Shown here in pieces: positions 31,654 to 39,698 of a DNA stretch of 64,000 nucleotides (positions are counted from its first letter, which is position 1; each line of letters begins with the position of its first letter). The DNA is from Nocardia kruczakiae NBRC 101016 (GTDB lineage Bacteria > Actinomycetota > Actinomycetes > Mycobacteriales > Mycobacteriaceae), in contig NZ_BDBL01000006.1 of the NCBI RefSeq assembly GCF_001612965.1, positions 1 through 64,000 on the forward strand, written 5' to 3'. Both the position numbers and the translations under genes were made by a program. Under the pieces are notes generated by a model. That model did no database searches. It was given only the letters and a program-made list of their open reading frames with translations, and was not told the DNA's origin.

Positions 31654-32424
31654 TCAATACCCGCCGAGCAGCGCGCGGAGCCGGCCCAGTTCCTCGGGGC
31701 CCGCGGTACTGTGCCAGCGCGTCGGGTCGGCCGGGCGTCGACCCCACAGGAACAGCGCGCGCACGGCCGGATCGCTCTCCACCGTCGCCTGCCCCTCCGG
31801 CGGTACCAAGTCGATGGAGTTGCCGTCCGGCTCGGCGACGACCAGGACGTCGTCGGTGCCCGGCGCTCGCAGTCTGCCCTCGATGCGGCCCTCGGGACCG
31901 AAATCGATATTCCTGCTGCCGCGCGCGAGCAGGGGCAGACCCACATCGCGCACGCTGTGGCGAGTTATCCACGGCTGCATGAGCATATCGATTGCCGTGG
32001 CGTCGTCGCCGGTCATATCCCAGCGGTGCAGCACCATCTCCTGGCGCATGTGCTCGAGGAAGAAGTCCGGGGCGACGGTTCTCCCGGTCCAGCCGATCGC
32101 CTCCAGTGGAGACAGCGTGTCGATCACCTCGGCGGTCTCGACGAGTTGTTCGCACCGGTCCACGAACGCCGCCCACAACTCGGCGTCGGACATCGCGCGG
32201 TAGGGCGCCTCGCGCTCCTCGAAACCGCGGGTCGGCACCGGACTGCCCGCCGCATGGGCGGCGAGCACCCGTGCGAGTTCGGCCGCGTTACCGGTGTTGT
32301 GGATCAGGACATCGCGGACGGTCCAGCCCTCGCACCAGGTGCCCGCGTCGGGCCGGCGCGCCTGCACGGCGCGGGCGAAGGCCTCCCATTCCGGCAACGC
32401 TTCGGCGGCACTGTGTGAAACCAT
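31654..32424 (-). CDS. Mycothiol-dependent maleylpyruvate isomerase-family protein
   Basis: 256-aa protein of the DinB/MDMPI superfamily: FARAVQARRPDAGTWCEGWTVRDVLIHNTG, then HMRQEMVLHRWDM. The histidines in VLIHN and the later EMVLHRWD segment match the metal-binding His triad of MDMPI-type proteins that use mycothiol. ATG 32424 is preferred over 32430 because GGAGGAG then has proper spacing. The reaction is unknown. Confidence 0.8.
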   Translation of the reverse strand: MVSHSAAEALPEWEAFARAVQARRPDAGTWCEGWTVRDVLIHNTGNAAELARVLAAHAAGSPVPTRGFEEREAPYRAMSDAELWAAFVDRCEQLVETAEVIDTLSPLEAIGWTGRTVAPDFFLEHMRQEMVLHRWDMTGDDATAIDMLMQPWITRHSVRDVGLPLLARGSRNIDFGPEGRIEGRLRAPGTDDVLVVAEPDGNSIDLVPPEGQATVESDPAVRALFLWGRRPADPTRWHSTAGPEELGRLRALLGGY

Positions 32425-32509
32425 CGGCATCTCCTCCGACCGGGCCCGCGGCGCCCGGACGCCGTGGCGGATCCGTCCTGATGGACGCATACCCCCTCAC
32501 CGCCGGAAG

Positions 32510-33436
32510 TCACCCGGTGATTCGCCGATGCGGTCCGTATTCGTCGATGATCCGGACTATTTCGGCCGCGACCAACCCCGGACGCTGGGTCGGCACCATA
32601 TGGCCGCAGCGCTCGGCGACGACATGCCTGCCGTGCGGCCGTGCCGCCCGCCGCCGATGTGCGGCATTGATCGCGGCACGCGAGCGGGCCGAGATGCCGA
32701 CCGAGGGGGAGTCGGCGGACACGATCGTGACGGCGATATCCCGGAGGTCGGGGCCGGCGGCACGCAATTGTTCGAGATCGGCTGTGTGGCAAGCGAGTTC
32801 GTCGGCACGGGTACGCATCGCCGCCGCTGTGAAGCCTTCGGCGCGGAAGTCGGCGCGGGCATCGGCGGGCAGCGCGGCGAGGATGTCACGGTAGGCCAGC
32901 CGCAGTGCGCCGATCCGTGCGAGTGCGGCGCTGAGCCGCTGCCCGGTTCGCGCCGCCCGCCGCGACGCCGCGGTGAACAGGTCCTCGCAGAATTCGTCGG
33001 TCGGGTCGACCAGGACCGTGCCCGCGATCCGGTCGGGCCGGTCCGCGGCGGCGACCCGCACGATCGGACCGCCCCAGCTGTGGCCGACCAGCACGAACCG
33101 CGGTGCGGTGAAGCGTTCGGTGAGGTGATCGAGCAGATCGACGAGGTCGTCGGCCAGGCGTCGGAGGCCGCGCGGTGCGCTGTCGGCGGCGCTGCGGCCC
33201 AGACCGCTGCGGTCGTAGACCACGGTCGCCGTGTAGTCGTCGAATTCCCGCTGCACCGCCGCCCAGTAGGAGCGGGTGCAGGCGAGTCCGCTCTCGAAAA
33301 CGACCAGGGCCGAACGATTGTCGTCCCGCCCCGGCCGGTGCATGTAGTACAGCCGGCGTCCGTCGCGGGTGGGCGCCGTGCTCGCCGTGCCCTGGCTGTG
33401 CGGTGCGACCCGAATCCCCTGCGTGCTCCCAATCAC
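32510..33436 (-). CDS. Alpha/beta hydrolase next to an iron box
   Basis: 308-aa hydrolase with VGHSWGGPIVRVAAADRP (nucleophile), VVFESGLACTRSYW, VYDRSGLGRS and a C-terminal RCGHMVPTQRPGLVA (His). The GTG at 33436 lies directly against an IdeR-type box; no Shine-Dalgarno sequence is seen, so the transcript may be leaderless or the start may be further in. Iron control could mean that it hydrolyses a ferri-siderophore or a siderophore precursor, but the family is too broad to say. Confidence 0.82.
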   Translation of the reverse strand: MIGSTQGIRVAPHSQGTASTAPTRDGRRLYYMHRPGRDDNRSALVVFESGLACTRSYWAAVQREFDDYTATVVYDRSGLGRSAADSAPRGLRRLADDLVDLLDHLTERFTAPRFVLVGHSWGGPIVRVAAADRPDRIAGTVLVDPTDEFCEDLFTAASRRAARTGQRLSAALARIGALRLAYRDILAALPADARADFRAEGFTAAAMRTRADELACHTADLEQLRAAGPDLRDIAVTIVSADSPSVGISARSRAAINAAHRRRAARPHGRHVVAERCGHMVPTQRPGLVAAEIVRIIDEYGPHRRITG

Positions 33437-33455
33437 ATTGGTTAGCCTAACCTAA
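33437..33455. promoter_or_regulatory. IdeR/DtxR-like iron box
   Basis: ATTGGTTAGCCTAACCTAA matches the 19-base consensus TTAGGTTAGSCTAACCTAA at 17 positions. It touches the start of the hydrolase at 33436 (minus) and ends 18 bases before the ATG at 33474 (plus), so IdeR with iron should block both genes. Confidence 0.85.
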
Positions 33456-33473
33456 AGATGTCAGGATGCTGGG

Positions 33474-34118
33474 ATGCGGTTCTTTCAGGGTGTCAGCGGG
33501 GCGATCCACTATCGGGTGTGGAACGCGGAGTCGTCTCGTGCGGTCGCGGTGCTGCTGCACGGTCTCGGCCAGCAGAGCGCGGACTACCATCGCTTCTCGC
33601 GCGAGCTGAACCGTTGCGGCATAACGGTATTCGGTATCGACCATATCGGACACGGCCTCAGCGAAGGCGAATTCGGCACGGTCGCCCCGATCGGCGATCT
33701 CGCCGCCGACGCGCTGACCTTGACCGGCCTCGCCCACGCCGCGCACCCGCACCTGCCGCTGGTTCTGATCGGCCATTCCCTCGGCGCGGGCACCGCGGTG
33801 GTGGCGATGGTCTCCGATGCCGCGGCGGTCGCGCACATTTCCGGAGTCGTTCTACTCGGCACTCCGGAACAGGCTCCCGCACAAGGCTTCTCGCTACCGC
33901 CGGTGCCTACCCTGGTACTGCACGGTGTCGACGACCGGCGCGCGCCGCTGGCCCCCATCCGCGCGTGGACGAGCGAGGTCCGCCACTGCCGGACCGTCGA
34001 AATCCCCGATGCCGGGCACGATCTGCTGCACGAACCCGTCCACCGTCGAGTGACCGGCGAGATCGTCGAGTTCGTCCACGCCCACGGCGTCGCGATGAGC
34101 GGGTCCCTCGCCACCTGA
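33474..34118 (+). CDS. Alpha/beta hydrolase (serine aminopeptidase S33/lipase-like), iron-box linked
   Basis: 214-aa hydrolase: YRVWNAESSRAVAVLLHGLGQ, GIDHIGHGLSEGE, LIGHSLGAGTAV (nucleophile Ser), TLVLHGVDDRRAP (acid) and DAGHDLLHEP (His). The cap is small, as in monoacylglycerol-lipase-like and siderophore-esterase-like members. The iron box 18 bases upstream of the ATG suggests expression under iron starvation. There is no signal peptide. Confidence 0.85.
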   Translation: MRFFQGVSGAIHYRVWNAESSRAVAVLLHGLGQQSADYHRFSRELNRCGITVFGIDHIGHGLSEGEFGTVAPIGDLAADALTLTGLAHAAHPHLPLVLIGHSLGAGTAVVAMVSDAAAVAHISGVVLLGTPEQAPAQGFSLPPVPTLVLHGVDDRRAPLAPIRAWTSEVRHCRTVEIPDAGHDLLHEPVHRRVTGEIVEFVHAHGVAMSGSLAT

Positions 34119-34194
34119 GCGCGACCTCGGCCGGATCGGGTTCGGCGGCGCGATCCTGGGCACTCGCCAGGAGACCAGGAAGGGTGTCGATGGG

Positions 34195-34875
34195 ATGAAC
34201 CAACTGCAGGATCTCGTCACCGGCGCGGCCGGGTCGCCGTGGGTGTATTTCGCGCTGCTGGGCGTCTGCATCATCGACGCCTTCTTCCCGCCGGTCCCCA
34301 GTGAATCGGTGATCGCCGCACTCGCTGCGATCGGCAGTTCGACCGGGAAACCCTCCGTCTGGTTGCTGATCATCGCCGCCGCGATCGGCGCGATCATCGG
34401 CGACAACCTGGCCTACACGATCGGTCGCGCGATCGGCACCGATCGATTCGCGTGGATGCGCAAGCCGAAGATCCGGCGGGCATTCGACTGGGCGCGCGGA
34501 ATGCTCGACAAACGCGCGGCCCTGCTGATCATCACCGGCCGCTACATCCCGGTCGGTCGCATCGCGGTCAACATGACCGCCGGGGCGACCCGTTATCCGC
34601 GCCGGAAATTCGTACCGCTGACGGTGATCGGAGGCATCAGCTGGGCGGCGTATTCGGTGGCGATCGCCAGTGCCTTCGGACGCTGGCTGCGTGATCAGCC
34701 ACTGTTGGCCGCCGTGATCGGCATCGCCTGCGCTATCGTCCTCGGCTTCCTCGTCGACCGCATCGTGAGGCACTTCTTCCCCGGAACCGACGAGGACCGA
34801 TCCGGCGCCGAGCATGACGACGACAGCCGGGGCGAGGACGACGCATGGATCGCGCAAGGCAGGCGAGGATCCTGA
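34195..34875 (+). CDS. DedA-family membrane protein
   Basis: 226-aa membrane protein with the DedA signatures ALLGVCIIDAFFPPVPSESV, AIGAIIGDNLAYTIGRAIG and ITGRYIPVGRIAVNMTAGAT. DedA proteins are thought to be proton-coupled lipid (undecaprenyl-phosphate or phosphatidylethanolamine) flippases. The C-terminus is a disordered acidic tail. The start ATG at 34195 has AGGAAGGGTGTCG upstream. Confidence 0.92.
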   Translation: MNQLQDLVTGAAGSPWVYFALLGVCIIDAFFPPVPSESVIAALAAIGSSTGKPSVWLLIIAAAIGAIIGDNLAYTIGRAIGTDRFAWMRKPKIRRAFDWARGMLDKRAALLIITGRYIPVGRIAVNMTAGATRYPRRKFVPLTVIGGISWAAYSVAIASAFGRWLRDQPLLAAVIGIACAIVLGFLVDRIVRHFFPGTDEDRSGAEHDDDSRGEDDAWIAQGRRGS

Positions 34876-35019
34876 CGACCTCGTCCCCGGGGCGGTCACG
34901 GAATCCGTCCGCGGGTGGATGAGCGCGGCCCCTGCGGCCCGTTACTGTCGGCACCGCGTCGATCGGCGCCGCGCTCGCGGCGGTGACTTGTTCGCGCACG
35001 ATCAGGGGAAGGCACGGAC

Positions 35020-35886
35020 ATGGACACGTTCACGCACGCCGGATTCGTCTTCGACGTCACCGACACGCCAGCGCCCTCGGGCAGCGCAACGCCGGAAACC
35101 GTGGTGCTGCTGCACGGCTTTCCGGAGGATCGTCACTGCTGGGATGCGATCACGCCGACCCTCGCCGCGGCGGGCTATCGCGTACTGGCACCGGATCTGC
35201 GGGGCTACTCACCGGGCGCGCGCCCGGCCGAGCGGTCGGCGTACGCCACCGCGCGCATGACCGGTGACGTGTATGCCCTGGCCGACGCGGCCGGCGCCGA
35301 GCGCTTTCATCTGGTCGGCCACGATTGGGGTGCCGCGCTGGCCTGGTCCGTCGCTGCCGAGCGGCCCGACCGACTGATGTCGCTGACCGCCCTGTCGGTG
35401 CCGCATCCCATGGCCTTCGCGCGCGCCATGGTCACGAGCAGCCAGGCCCTGCGGTCGTGGTACATGGCCGCCTGTCAGCTGCCGTCGTTACCGGAACTCG
35501 TGCTCTCCGCACAGGGTGGCCGGCCGATGCGGCAGGCCCTGATCCGCGCCGGGCTCGATGCGGAGTCCGCGAACCGGTACGCGGCCCGTGCGGCGCATCG
35601 AGGGGATATGCGCGGCCCCGTCAACTGGTATCGGGGACTGCCGTTCGCGCTCCGCCGACCGGTCGGCTCCGTGGACGTTCCGACGCTGTTCTGCTGGGGC
35701 ACCGCGGACCGTTACGTCACACGGTCCGCCGCGCAGGCGTGCGGCCGTTACGTCACCGGCCCGTATCGTTACGAGGCCCTCGACGGCGGCTCGCATTGGC
35801 TGCCCGAACAGGACTCCGACCGGGTCGCGGCACTGCTCCTCGACCATCTGCGAGCTGCGCTGGCCGGCGTCGCCGGCCGTCCCTGA
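35020..35886 (+). CDS. Alpha/beta hydrolase (epoxide-hydrolase-like)
   Basis: 288-aa hydrolase with the epoxide hydrolase landmarks VVLLHGFPEDRHCWD, LAPDLRGYSPGARP and LVGHDWGAALAW. The nucleophile is Asp (GHDWG), as in epoxide hydrolases and dehalogenases. The acid/His end is TLFCWGTADRYV and DGGSHWLPEQ. The ATG at 35020 is preceded by GGGGAAGGC. The preceding 144 bases hold no gene. Confidence 0.88.
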   Translation: MDTFTHAGFVFDVTDTPAPSGSATPETVVLLHGFPEDRHCWDAITPTLAAAGYRVLAPDLRGYSPGARPAERSAYATARMTGDVYALADAAGAERFHLVGHDWGAALAWSVAAERPDRLMSLTALSVPHPMAFARAMVTSSQALRSWYMAACQLPSLPELVLSAQGGRPMRQALIRAGLDAESANRYAARAAHRGDMRGPVNWYRGLPFALRRPVGSVDVPTLFCWGTADRYVTRSAAQACGRYVTGPYRYEALDGGSHWLPEQDSDRVAALLLDHLRAALAGVAGRP

Positions 35887-35917
35887 TCGAGATGCCGTCG
35901 CGAATCGCGGCGGCGGA

Positions 35918-36073
35918 TCAGTCGGGTGGTTCCTGGGCGTTCTCCTCGGTGCCGACGTCGTCGGCGACCTCCCGGGTCGCCATCCCGCCGTTGTCGCCCT
36001 CGTCCACCGGTCCGGGCCGCCCGCCTCGCGGTTCGTCGGTGTCGTCGTCGTGCGGATGATTCGGATGGGACAT
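35918..36073 (-). CDS. Tiny acidic disordered protein
   Basis: 51-aa protein (MSHPNHPHDDDTDEP...) full of Asp, Glu, Pro and Gly, predicted disordered, with no recognised family. GAAAGGACGG lies before the ATG at 36073. A weak GTTT-N16-GGTAG promoter-like site lies about 40 bases further upstream. Codon use is normal. Confidence 0.6.
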   Translation of the reverse strand: MSHPNHPHDDDTDEPRGGRPGPVDEGDNGGMATREVADDVGTEENAQEPPD

Positions 36074-36150
36074 GAATCCGTCCTTTCTCGAGGTTCGTAG
36101 CGGACTACCTCGACAGCCGGGCGGCAAACGCCGACGCCCGTTCCCGTCGG

Positions 36151-36291
36151 CTAGAGCGAGATCAGCAGCACTCCGGCCGCGACGATCAATGCGGCCCAGA
36201 CCATCAGGACGAGGAGGGCCGAGCGGGCGTCCTCGGGTTCGTTCGGCGTGGCCCGGCGGCGACGGTGGGAAGCGGTGATCGAAACGTTCAC
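36151..36291 (-). CDS. Tiny single-helix membrane protein
   Basis: 46-aa protein: a basic, hydrophilic N-terminus (ITASHRRRRATPNEPED) and one membrane helix (ALLVLMVWAALIVAAGVLLIS). GTG start at 36291 after GAAGGAGAGAGC. A SigF-like promoter (36333-36358) lies upstream, so it is probably a stress gene. Family unknown. Confidence 0.6.
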   Translation of the reverse strand: MNVSITASHRRRRATPNEPEDARSALLVLMVWAALIVAAGVLLISL

Positions 36292-36332
36292 GAGCTCTCT
36301 CCTTCCGCGATCGGTCGGTACTACCGATCGGC

Positions 36333-36358
36333 CTACCCCGAACCCGATGCGCCACAAC
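36333..36358 (-). promoter_or_regulatory. SigF/SigB-like promoter upstream of the tiny membrane protein
   Basis: On the minus strand GTTG (36358-36355), 16 bases, then GGGTAG (36338-36333). A small dyad (CGATCGGT/ACCGATCG, 36308-36330) overlaps the predicted start of transcription. Confidence 0.5.
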
Positions 36359-36508
36359 ATTTTCCGCACCTTCGGTGTATGGGTTGTGTCACAGCGTCCG
36401 GGAACCCGGTGGTTTCGAACGTCGTCCGGCGAGAGTCGTGAATTTTCCTGTTTTGATCGCGGGAGGCCCCGATCCGGCTGTCCCGCTCGGCAATTCGAGT
36501 CCCGCCCG

Positions 36509-37135
36509 TCACCAGCCGTTGATGTGCAGGACCGAATCCAGATCCACGCGTGGGCCGGGCCGGAAGTCGGTGCCCTTGGTGTAGGCGACCGGGAGTAGCA
36601 CACCCTGGCGGACATCGTCGGGAAGACCGAGAATTTCCGCGACCTCGCGCTCGTACTGCAAATGCAGTGTCGTCCAGGTGGTTCCGAGGCCGCGTGCGCG
36701 CAATGCCAGCGCCAGGCTCCACGCCGCCGGGAGCAGCGACCCCCACAGTCCGGCCTGATTCTCCGGCAGCGCGGCGTTGCCGCCGGTGCTGATCGCCCCG
36801 ATCACCAGTACCGGGACCTCGGCCATCACCTCACGCAGATAATCCGAACTCGTGGCGATGCGGGCGGCGCTCTCGTCGGCCGGTTCGCCTCCGGCTTCCC
36901 GGTACGCCAGATGTGAGCGCCGGTAATACTCGGCGACCTGCGCCTTGATCGCCGGATCGGTGAGCACGATCCACTGCCAATGCTGGCGATTGCCTCCCGA
37001 CGGTGCCTGCAGCGCCACCTCCAGTGCTTCCCGAATCACGTCCAGCGGCACCGGCCGGGTCAGATCCAGACGGCGGCGCACCGCACGGGTGGTGGTCAGC
37101 AATTCGTCCGGGGTGAGCGGAAGCAGTTCGGTCAC
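36509..37135 (-). CDS. Nitroreductase-family flavoprotein
   Basis: 208-aa protein of the nitroreductase fold: LLTTTRAVRRRLDLTRPVPLDVIREALEVALQAPSGGNRQHWQWIV, then NALRARGLGTTW-like RARGLGTTWTTLHL near the end. The conserved RxxR and QAPSGGN/NRQHW are FMN-binding. The GTG start at 37135 has GGAGACCC upstream. The electron donor and substrate are unknown. Confidence 0.88.
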   Translation of the reverse strand: MTELLPLTPDELLTTTRAVRRRLDLTRPVPLDVIREALEVALQAPSGGNRQHWQWIVLTDPAIKAQVAEYYRRSHLAYREAGGEPADESAARIATSSDYLREVMAEVPVLVIGAISTGGNAALPENQAGLWGSLLPAAWSLALALRARGLGTTWTTLHLQYEREVAEILGLPDDVRQGVLLPVAYTKGTDFRPGPRVDLDSVLHINGW

Positions 37136-37297
37136 TACGGGTCTCCTTCTGGATCGGCGTCTTCCGTCCAAGGATGCCCGACCCGGGTTTTGTTCCCGGA
37201 CGTGCCGAGGCGATGTGGTCCGCACAGACGAACAGCGAAGCGCGCACTTCCACCGCACGGGGGAAGTACGCGCTCCGGAGAATGGAATTCGCTGCCG

Positions 37298-37453
37298 CTA
37301 GAAATAATGCGCGCGGCCGGCGACCGGACGTCCGAACGCTCCGAGCAGGGCGAGAATCGCGCCGATGACGACGGCGATGATGCCCAGGGTCCAGAGGATC
37401 GGGATGCTGAAAACGAACCCGAGAACGAGGAGGATGACTCCCAGAATAATCAT
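37298..37453 (-). CDS. Small two-helix membrane protein (DUF6131-like)
   Basis: 51-aa protein: MIILGVILLVLGFVFSI, WTLGIIAVVIGAILALLGAF, then GRPVAGRAHYF. This double-helix, glycine-rich layout with the short GRxVAGRxHYF tail is typical of a small actinobacterial family. A good stress-sigma promoter (37526-37550) lies upstream. ATG at 37453; GGGAGAG upstream. Confidence 0.75.
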   Translation of the reverse strand: MIILGVILLVLGFVFSIPILWTLGIIAVVIGAILALLGAFGRPVAGRAHYF

Positions 37454-37525
37454 GTGAAACTCTCCCTTTGCCTTTTGTTATCCAGGCGCTGCCGCGTTCG
37501 GCCGTACTTCGATAACAAATCGCAG

Positions 37526-37550
37526 ATACCCGGCCTCGACGGGCGTAAAC
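37526..37550 (-). promoter_or_regulatory. SigF/SigB-like promoter of the DUF6131-like gene
   Basis: On the minus strand GTTT (37550-37547), 15 bases, then GGGTAT (37531-37526). This is an exact match to the GTTT-N15-GGGTAT consensus. Confidence 0.7.
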
Positions 37551-37574
37551 AGACCGTATCGGGAGAGAATGGCC

Positions 37575-37955
37575 TCAGGGCGCTCGGGCCAGCCACCGCC
37601 AGCGCGGCAGTTCGGTGCCGACCGTCGCGACCGCCGGCACGGTGACGAGGACGGCAACCCAGGCCGGCCAGGCGAACCAGGCGCCCAGCACCGCCGCGGC
37701 GATCAGCACCAGCATCATCGCGATGGTGGCCCAGCCCGGGACGGCGACGAGCACCTGCTTCTTGTCACCGCGGGTCGCGAAGATCGACGGCACGCCGATC
37801 AGGACGACCACCGCGATCACCGCCGCCGCCACGGACCACGACGCCAGCGCCCACGGCGCCGCGACCCAGGCGATCAGTTCCGTGGCGACTCGCGCGATGG
37901 CCGGGCCGCGGCCCTGTTCGGTGAGATTCGGTGAGACATCCGCACGTTCGGACAT
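37575..37955 (-). CDS. Four-helix membrane protein of unknown function
   Basis: 126-aa protein with four hydrophobic helices (ELIAWVAAPWALASW, VAAAVIAVVVLIGVPSI, TIAMMLVLIAAAVLGAWF and AWVAVLVTVPAVATVG). The layout recalls the YrdB/DUF2568-like group, but the match is weak. The ATG at 37955 is favoured by position. Confidence 0.6.
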   Translation of the reverse strand: MSERADVSPNLTEQGRGPAIARVATELIAWVAAPWALASWSVAAAVIAVVVLIGVPSIFATRGDKKQVLVAVPGWATIAMMLVLIAAAVLGAWFAWPAWVAVLVTVPAVATVGTELPRWRWLARAP

Positions 37956-38012
37956 GTCGCTCAGCCTCGCACGTTCGTATCCCGCACGCACGGCGAATGC
38001 GGTGCGACCGGC

Positions 38013-38345
38013 TCACGTTCGCGCACCGGGAAACATGACCGGACTGATCAGGTAGGGGCGGCGGTTCGGGCCGGGACCGTTCCCGGTGACCGAGGCGAGG
38101 ACGCGGCGGAAACCGTCGAGCATCGTGTTCAGTTCGTCGGGTGAAAGCCACAGCGTGCCTTGGCGATAGCCCACCGAGTCCGCGACCGGATCCGCGCCGG
38201 GCTCGTCGAGATAGGCGTCGAATTCGGCGATCAGGACGGCCATGGCGGTGGCGAAATCCACGGCGGTGGTCGTCGAGGCTCATGGCCGCGGCCGCCTTGT
38301 CATCGATCAAGGGTCGGTCGGCGCGCAGCCGATAGGACCGCATCA
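38013..38345 (-). pseudogene. Remnant of an ArsR-type winged-helix regulator (C-terminal part)
   Basis: The 83 residues ending at 38013 (DFATAMAVLIAEFDAYLDEP, GYRQGTLWLSPDELNTML, RRPYLISPVMFPG) look like the C-terminal domain of an ArsR/winged-helix regulator. The frame is closed by a stop just upstream at about 38286. The next bases continue in another frame as SYRLRADRPLIDDKAAAAM, which fits the same family, so a 1-base frameshift is likely. The DNA-binding N-terminus is absent. Confidence 0.45.
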
Positions 38346-38499
38346 CGACACCATTCGCGAATACCAGCGCCGATTCGCCGATCGGGTGAACGGCCGGTTC
38401 GAAGACGCCGACTGCGAGCACATCGTGCCGGCCGAATGTCCGGATCGGGTGGCCGCCGCGGTGCTGCGGATGGCCGGAGCGCCGGAGCGCACGGTATGA
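38340..38499 (+). pseudogene. Remnant of an alpha/beta hydrolase C-terminus
   Basis: The frame reads YQRRFADRVNGRFEDADCEH, then IVPAECPDRVAAAVLRMAG and a stop at 38499. This is the usual C-terminal His end of an alpha/beta hydrolase (CEHIVPAE..), with coding-like codon bias, but no start or N-terminal part. It abuts the ArsR remnant of opposite strand. Confidence 0.4.
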
Positions 38500-38509
38500 C
38501 GATCGGCGC

Positions 38510-39412
38510 TCAGGAACCGAACAACCGCGACAGTACCGTCACCACGCCGTCCTCGTCGTCGGCGGGTGCGAGGTAGCGGGCGCGCGCGCGAACATCGGGG
38601 TGAGCGTTGGCCATCGCGAACGACCACCGCGCGGCATCGAGCATCTCGATGTCGTTGAGGTAGTCGCCGAACACCGCGGTCCGGTCCGGTGGGATGCCGA
38701 GTGCCTCCTGCAGCGACCGCACCGCGCGCCCCTTGTCCGCCTCGCGGCTCATGATGTCGATCCAGTGTTTACCGGACACCACGACCTGCTCGCGTGCGGC
38801 GATGGATCCGAAGACTCGCTCGGCTGTCCGCTCGGCGTCGGTGAAGTCGTAGATAGCCAGTTTCAGCACCTTGTCGGTCACCGCGGTGAGATCGTCGACA
38901 TGCTCGAGACGGGCGTAGTACTTCGCCGCCTCGGCGACGAACGCCGGATCCGTCCGCTCGACATAGGCACTGTCCAGGCCGCACACCACCAAGCCGAGTT
39001 CGGTGGCGCCGCGTGCTTCCCGCACCGCCTGCACGACCTGTCGCACGATATCGACATCGAGGCAGGTCGCGGACACCGTGACGCCGGAATGCACTACCAG
39101 ACAACCGTTCTCGGCGATGTAGGACACCTCGTCCGCAGCCCGCTCGAACAGTGCGGCGAGCGTCGCGTACTGCCGCCCGCTGGCCGGCACGAAGATCACT
39201 CCGCGCGAACGCATCACCTCGAGCAGCGGCCAGAACGTGTCGGGCACGGTCCCCGCCTTGGTGAGCAGGGTGCCGTCCATATCGCAGACGACCAAGCGCA
39301 CGCCGTGGTCGCCGGGCGGGATCGAGGACCACGACGGTGGCGCCGGGTCCGTCGAACCGCCCACGGGGCCATCGTCTTCCGGAAGTTCCTCGCTCGCCGA
39401 TCCGCTGCGCAC
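38510..39412 (-). CDS. HAD-superfamily hydrolase, Cof type
   Basis: 300-aa phosphatase with motif I VVCDMDGTLL, motif II (VPASGRQY), lysine motif SREADKGRAV and motif IV VFGDYLNDIEML. These Cof/YbiV-like enzymes dephosphorylate sugar phosphates, FMN or similar. The start is unsure: GTG at 39412 adds about 37 disordered residues, while GTG at 39301 would begin VRLVVCDMDG. No clear ribosome site is visible. Confidence 0.85.
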   Translation of the reverse strand: MRSGSASEELPEDDGPVGGSTDPAPPSWSSIPPGDHGVRLVVCDMDGTLLTKAGTVPDTFWPLLEVMRSRGVIFVPASGRQYATLAALFERAADEVSYIAENGCLVVHSGVTVSATCLDVDIVRQVVQAVREARGATELGLVVCGLDSAYVERTDPAFVAEAAKYYARLEHVDDLTAVTDKVLKLAIYDFTDAERTAERVFGSIAAREQVVVSGKHWIDIMSREADKGRAVRSLQEALGIPPDRTAVFGDYLNDIEMLDAARWSFAMANAHPDVRARARYLAPADDEDGVVTVLSRLFGS

Positions 39413-39633
39413 CTATCCACTTTCGCCGTCGACGACGCCGCGGCCACGGTCGTCGTCGCCTCTGCTGTGACGTGGTCAGTATGTACGGTGCCGGCGCGGC
39501 GGTGTGAAGCCCCGGTGGGTCGGCGACCCTGCCGCCGGTCGGATACGTCCCCTAGGGAGGTGCGCGAGACCCTAATCTGCCGGAAAGTCAGCCGTTTTCA
39601 CCATCCGGTACGCTGCGCGGCCCGAAGATACGG

Positions 39634-39672
39634 TGGAGCGCGGCGCGCACCGAGCCGCAGCGCCGCGCTCCA
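39634..39672 (-). terminator. Hairpin after the PucR-like gene
   Basis: TGGAGCGCGGCGC (39634-39646) pairs perfectly with GCGCCGCGCTCCA (39660-39672), loop 13. It lies 27 bases past the stop at 39699. Confidence 0.65.
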
Positions 39673-39698
39673 TCTCGGCCGGGCTGTCGCCGGGTGCG

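Noticed and set aside
39549..39560. TCCCCTAGGGA palindrome as a second copper box
   Set aside because: It lacks the TAC/GTA ends of the copper site and lies far from a plausible start.
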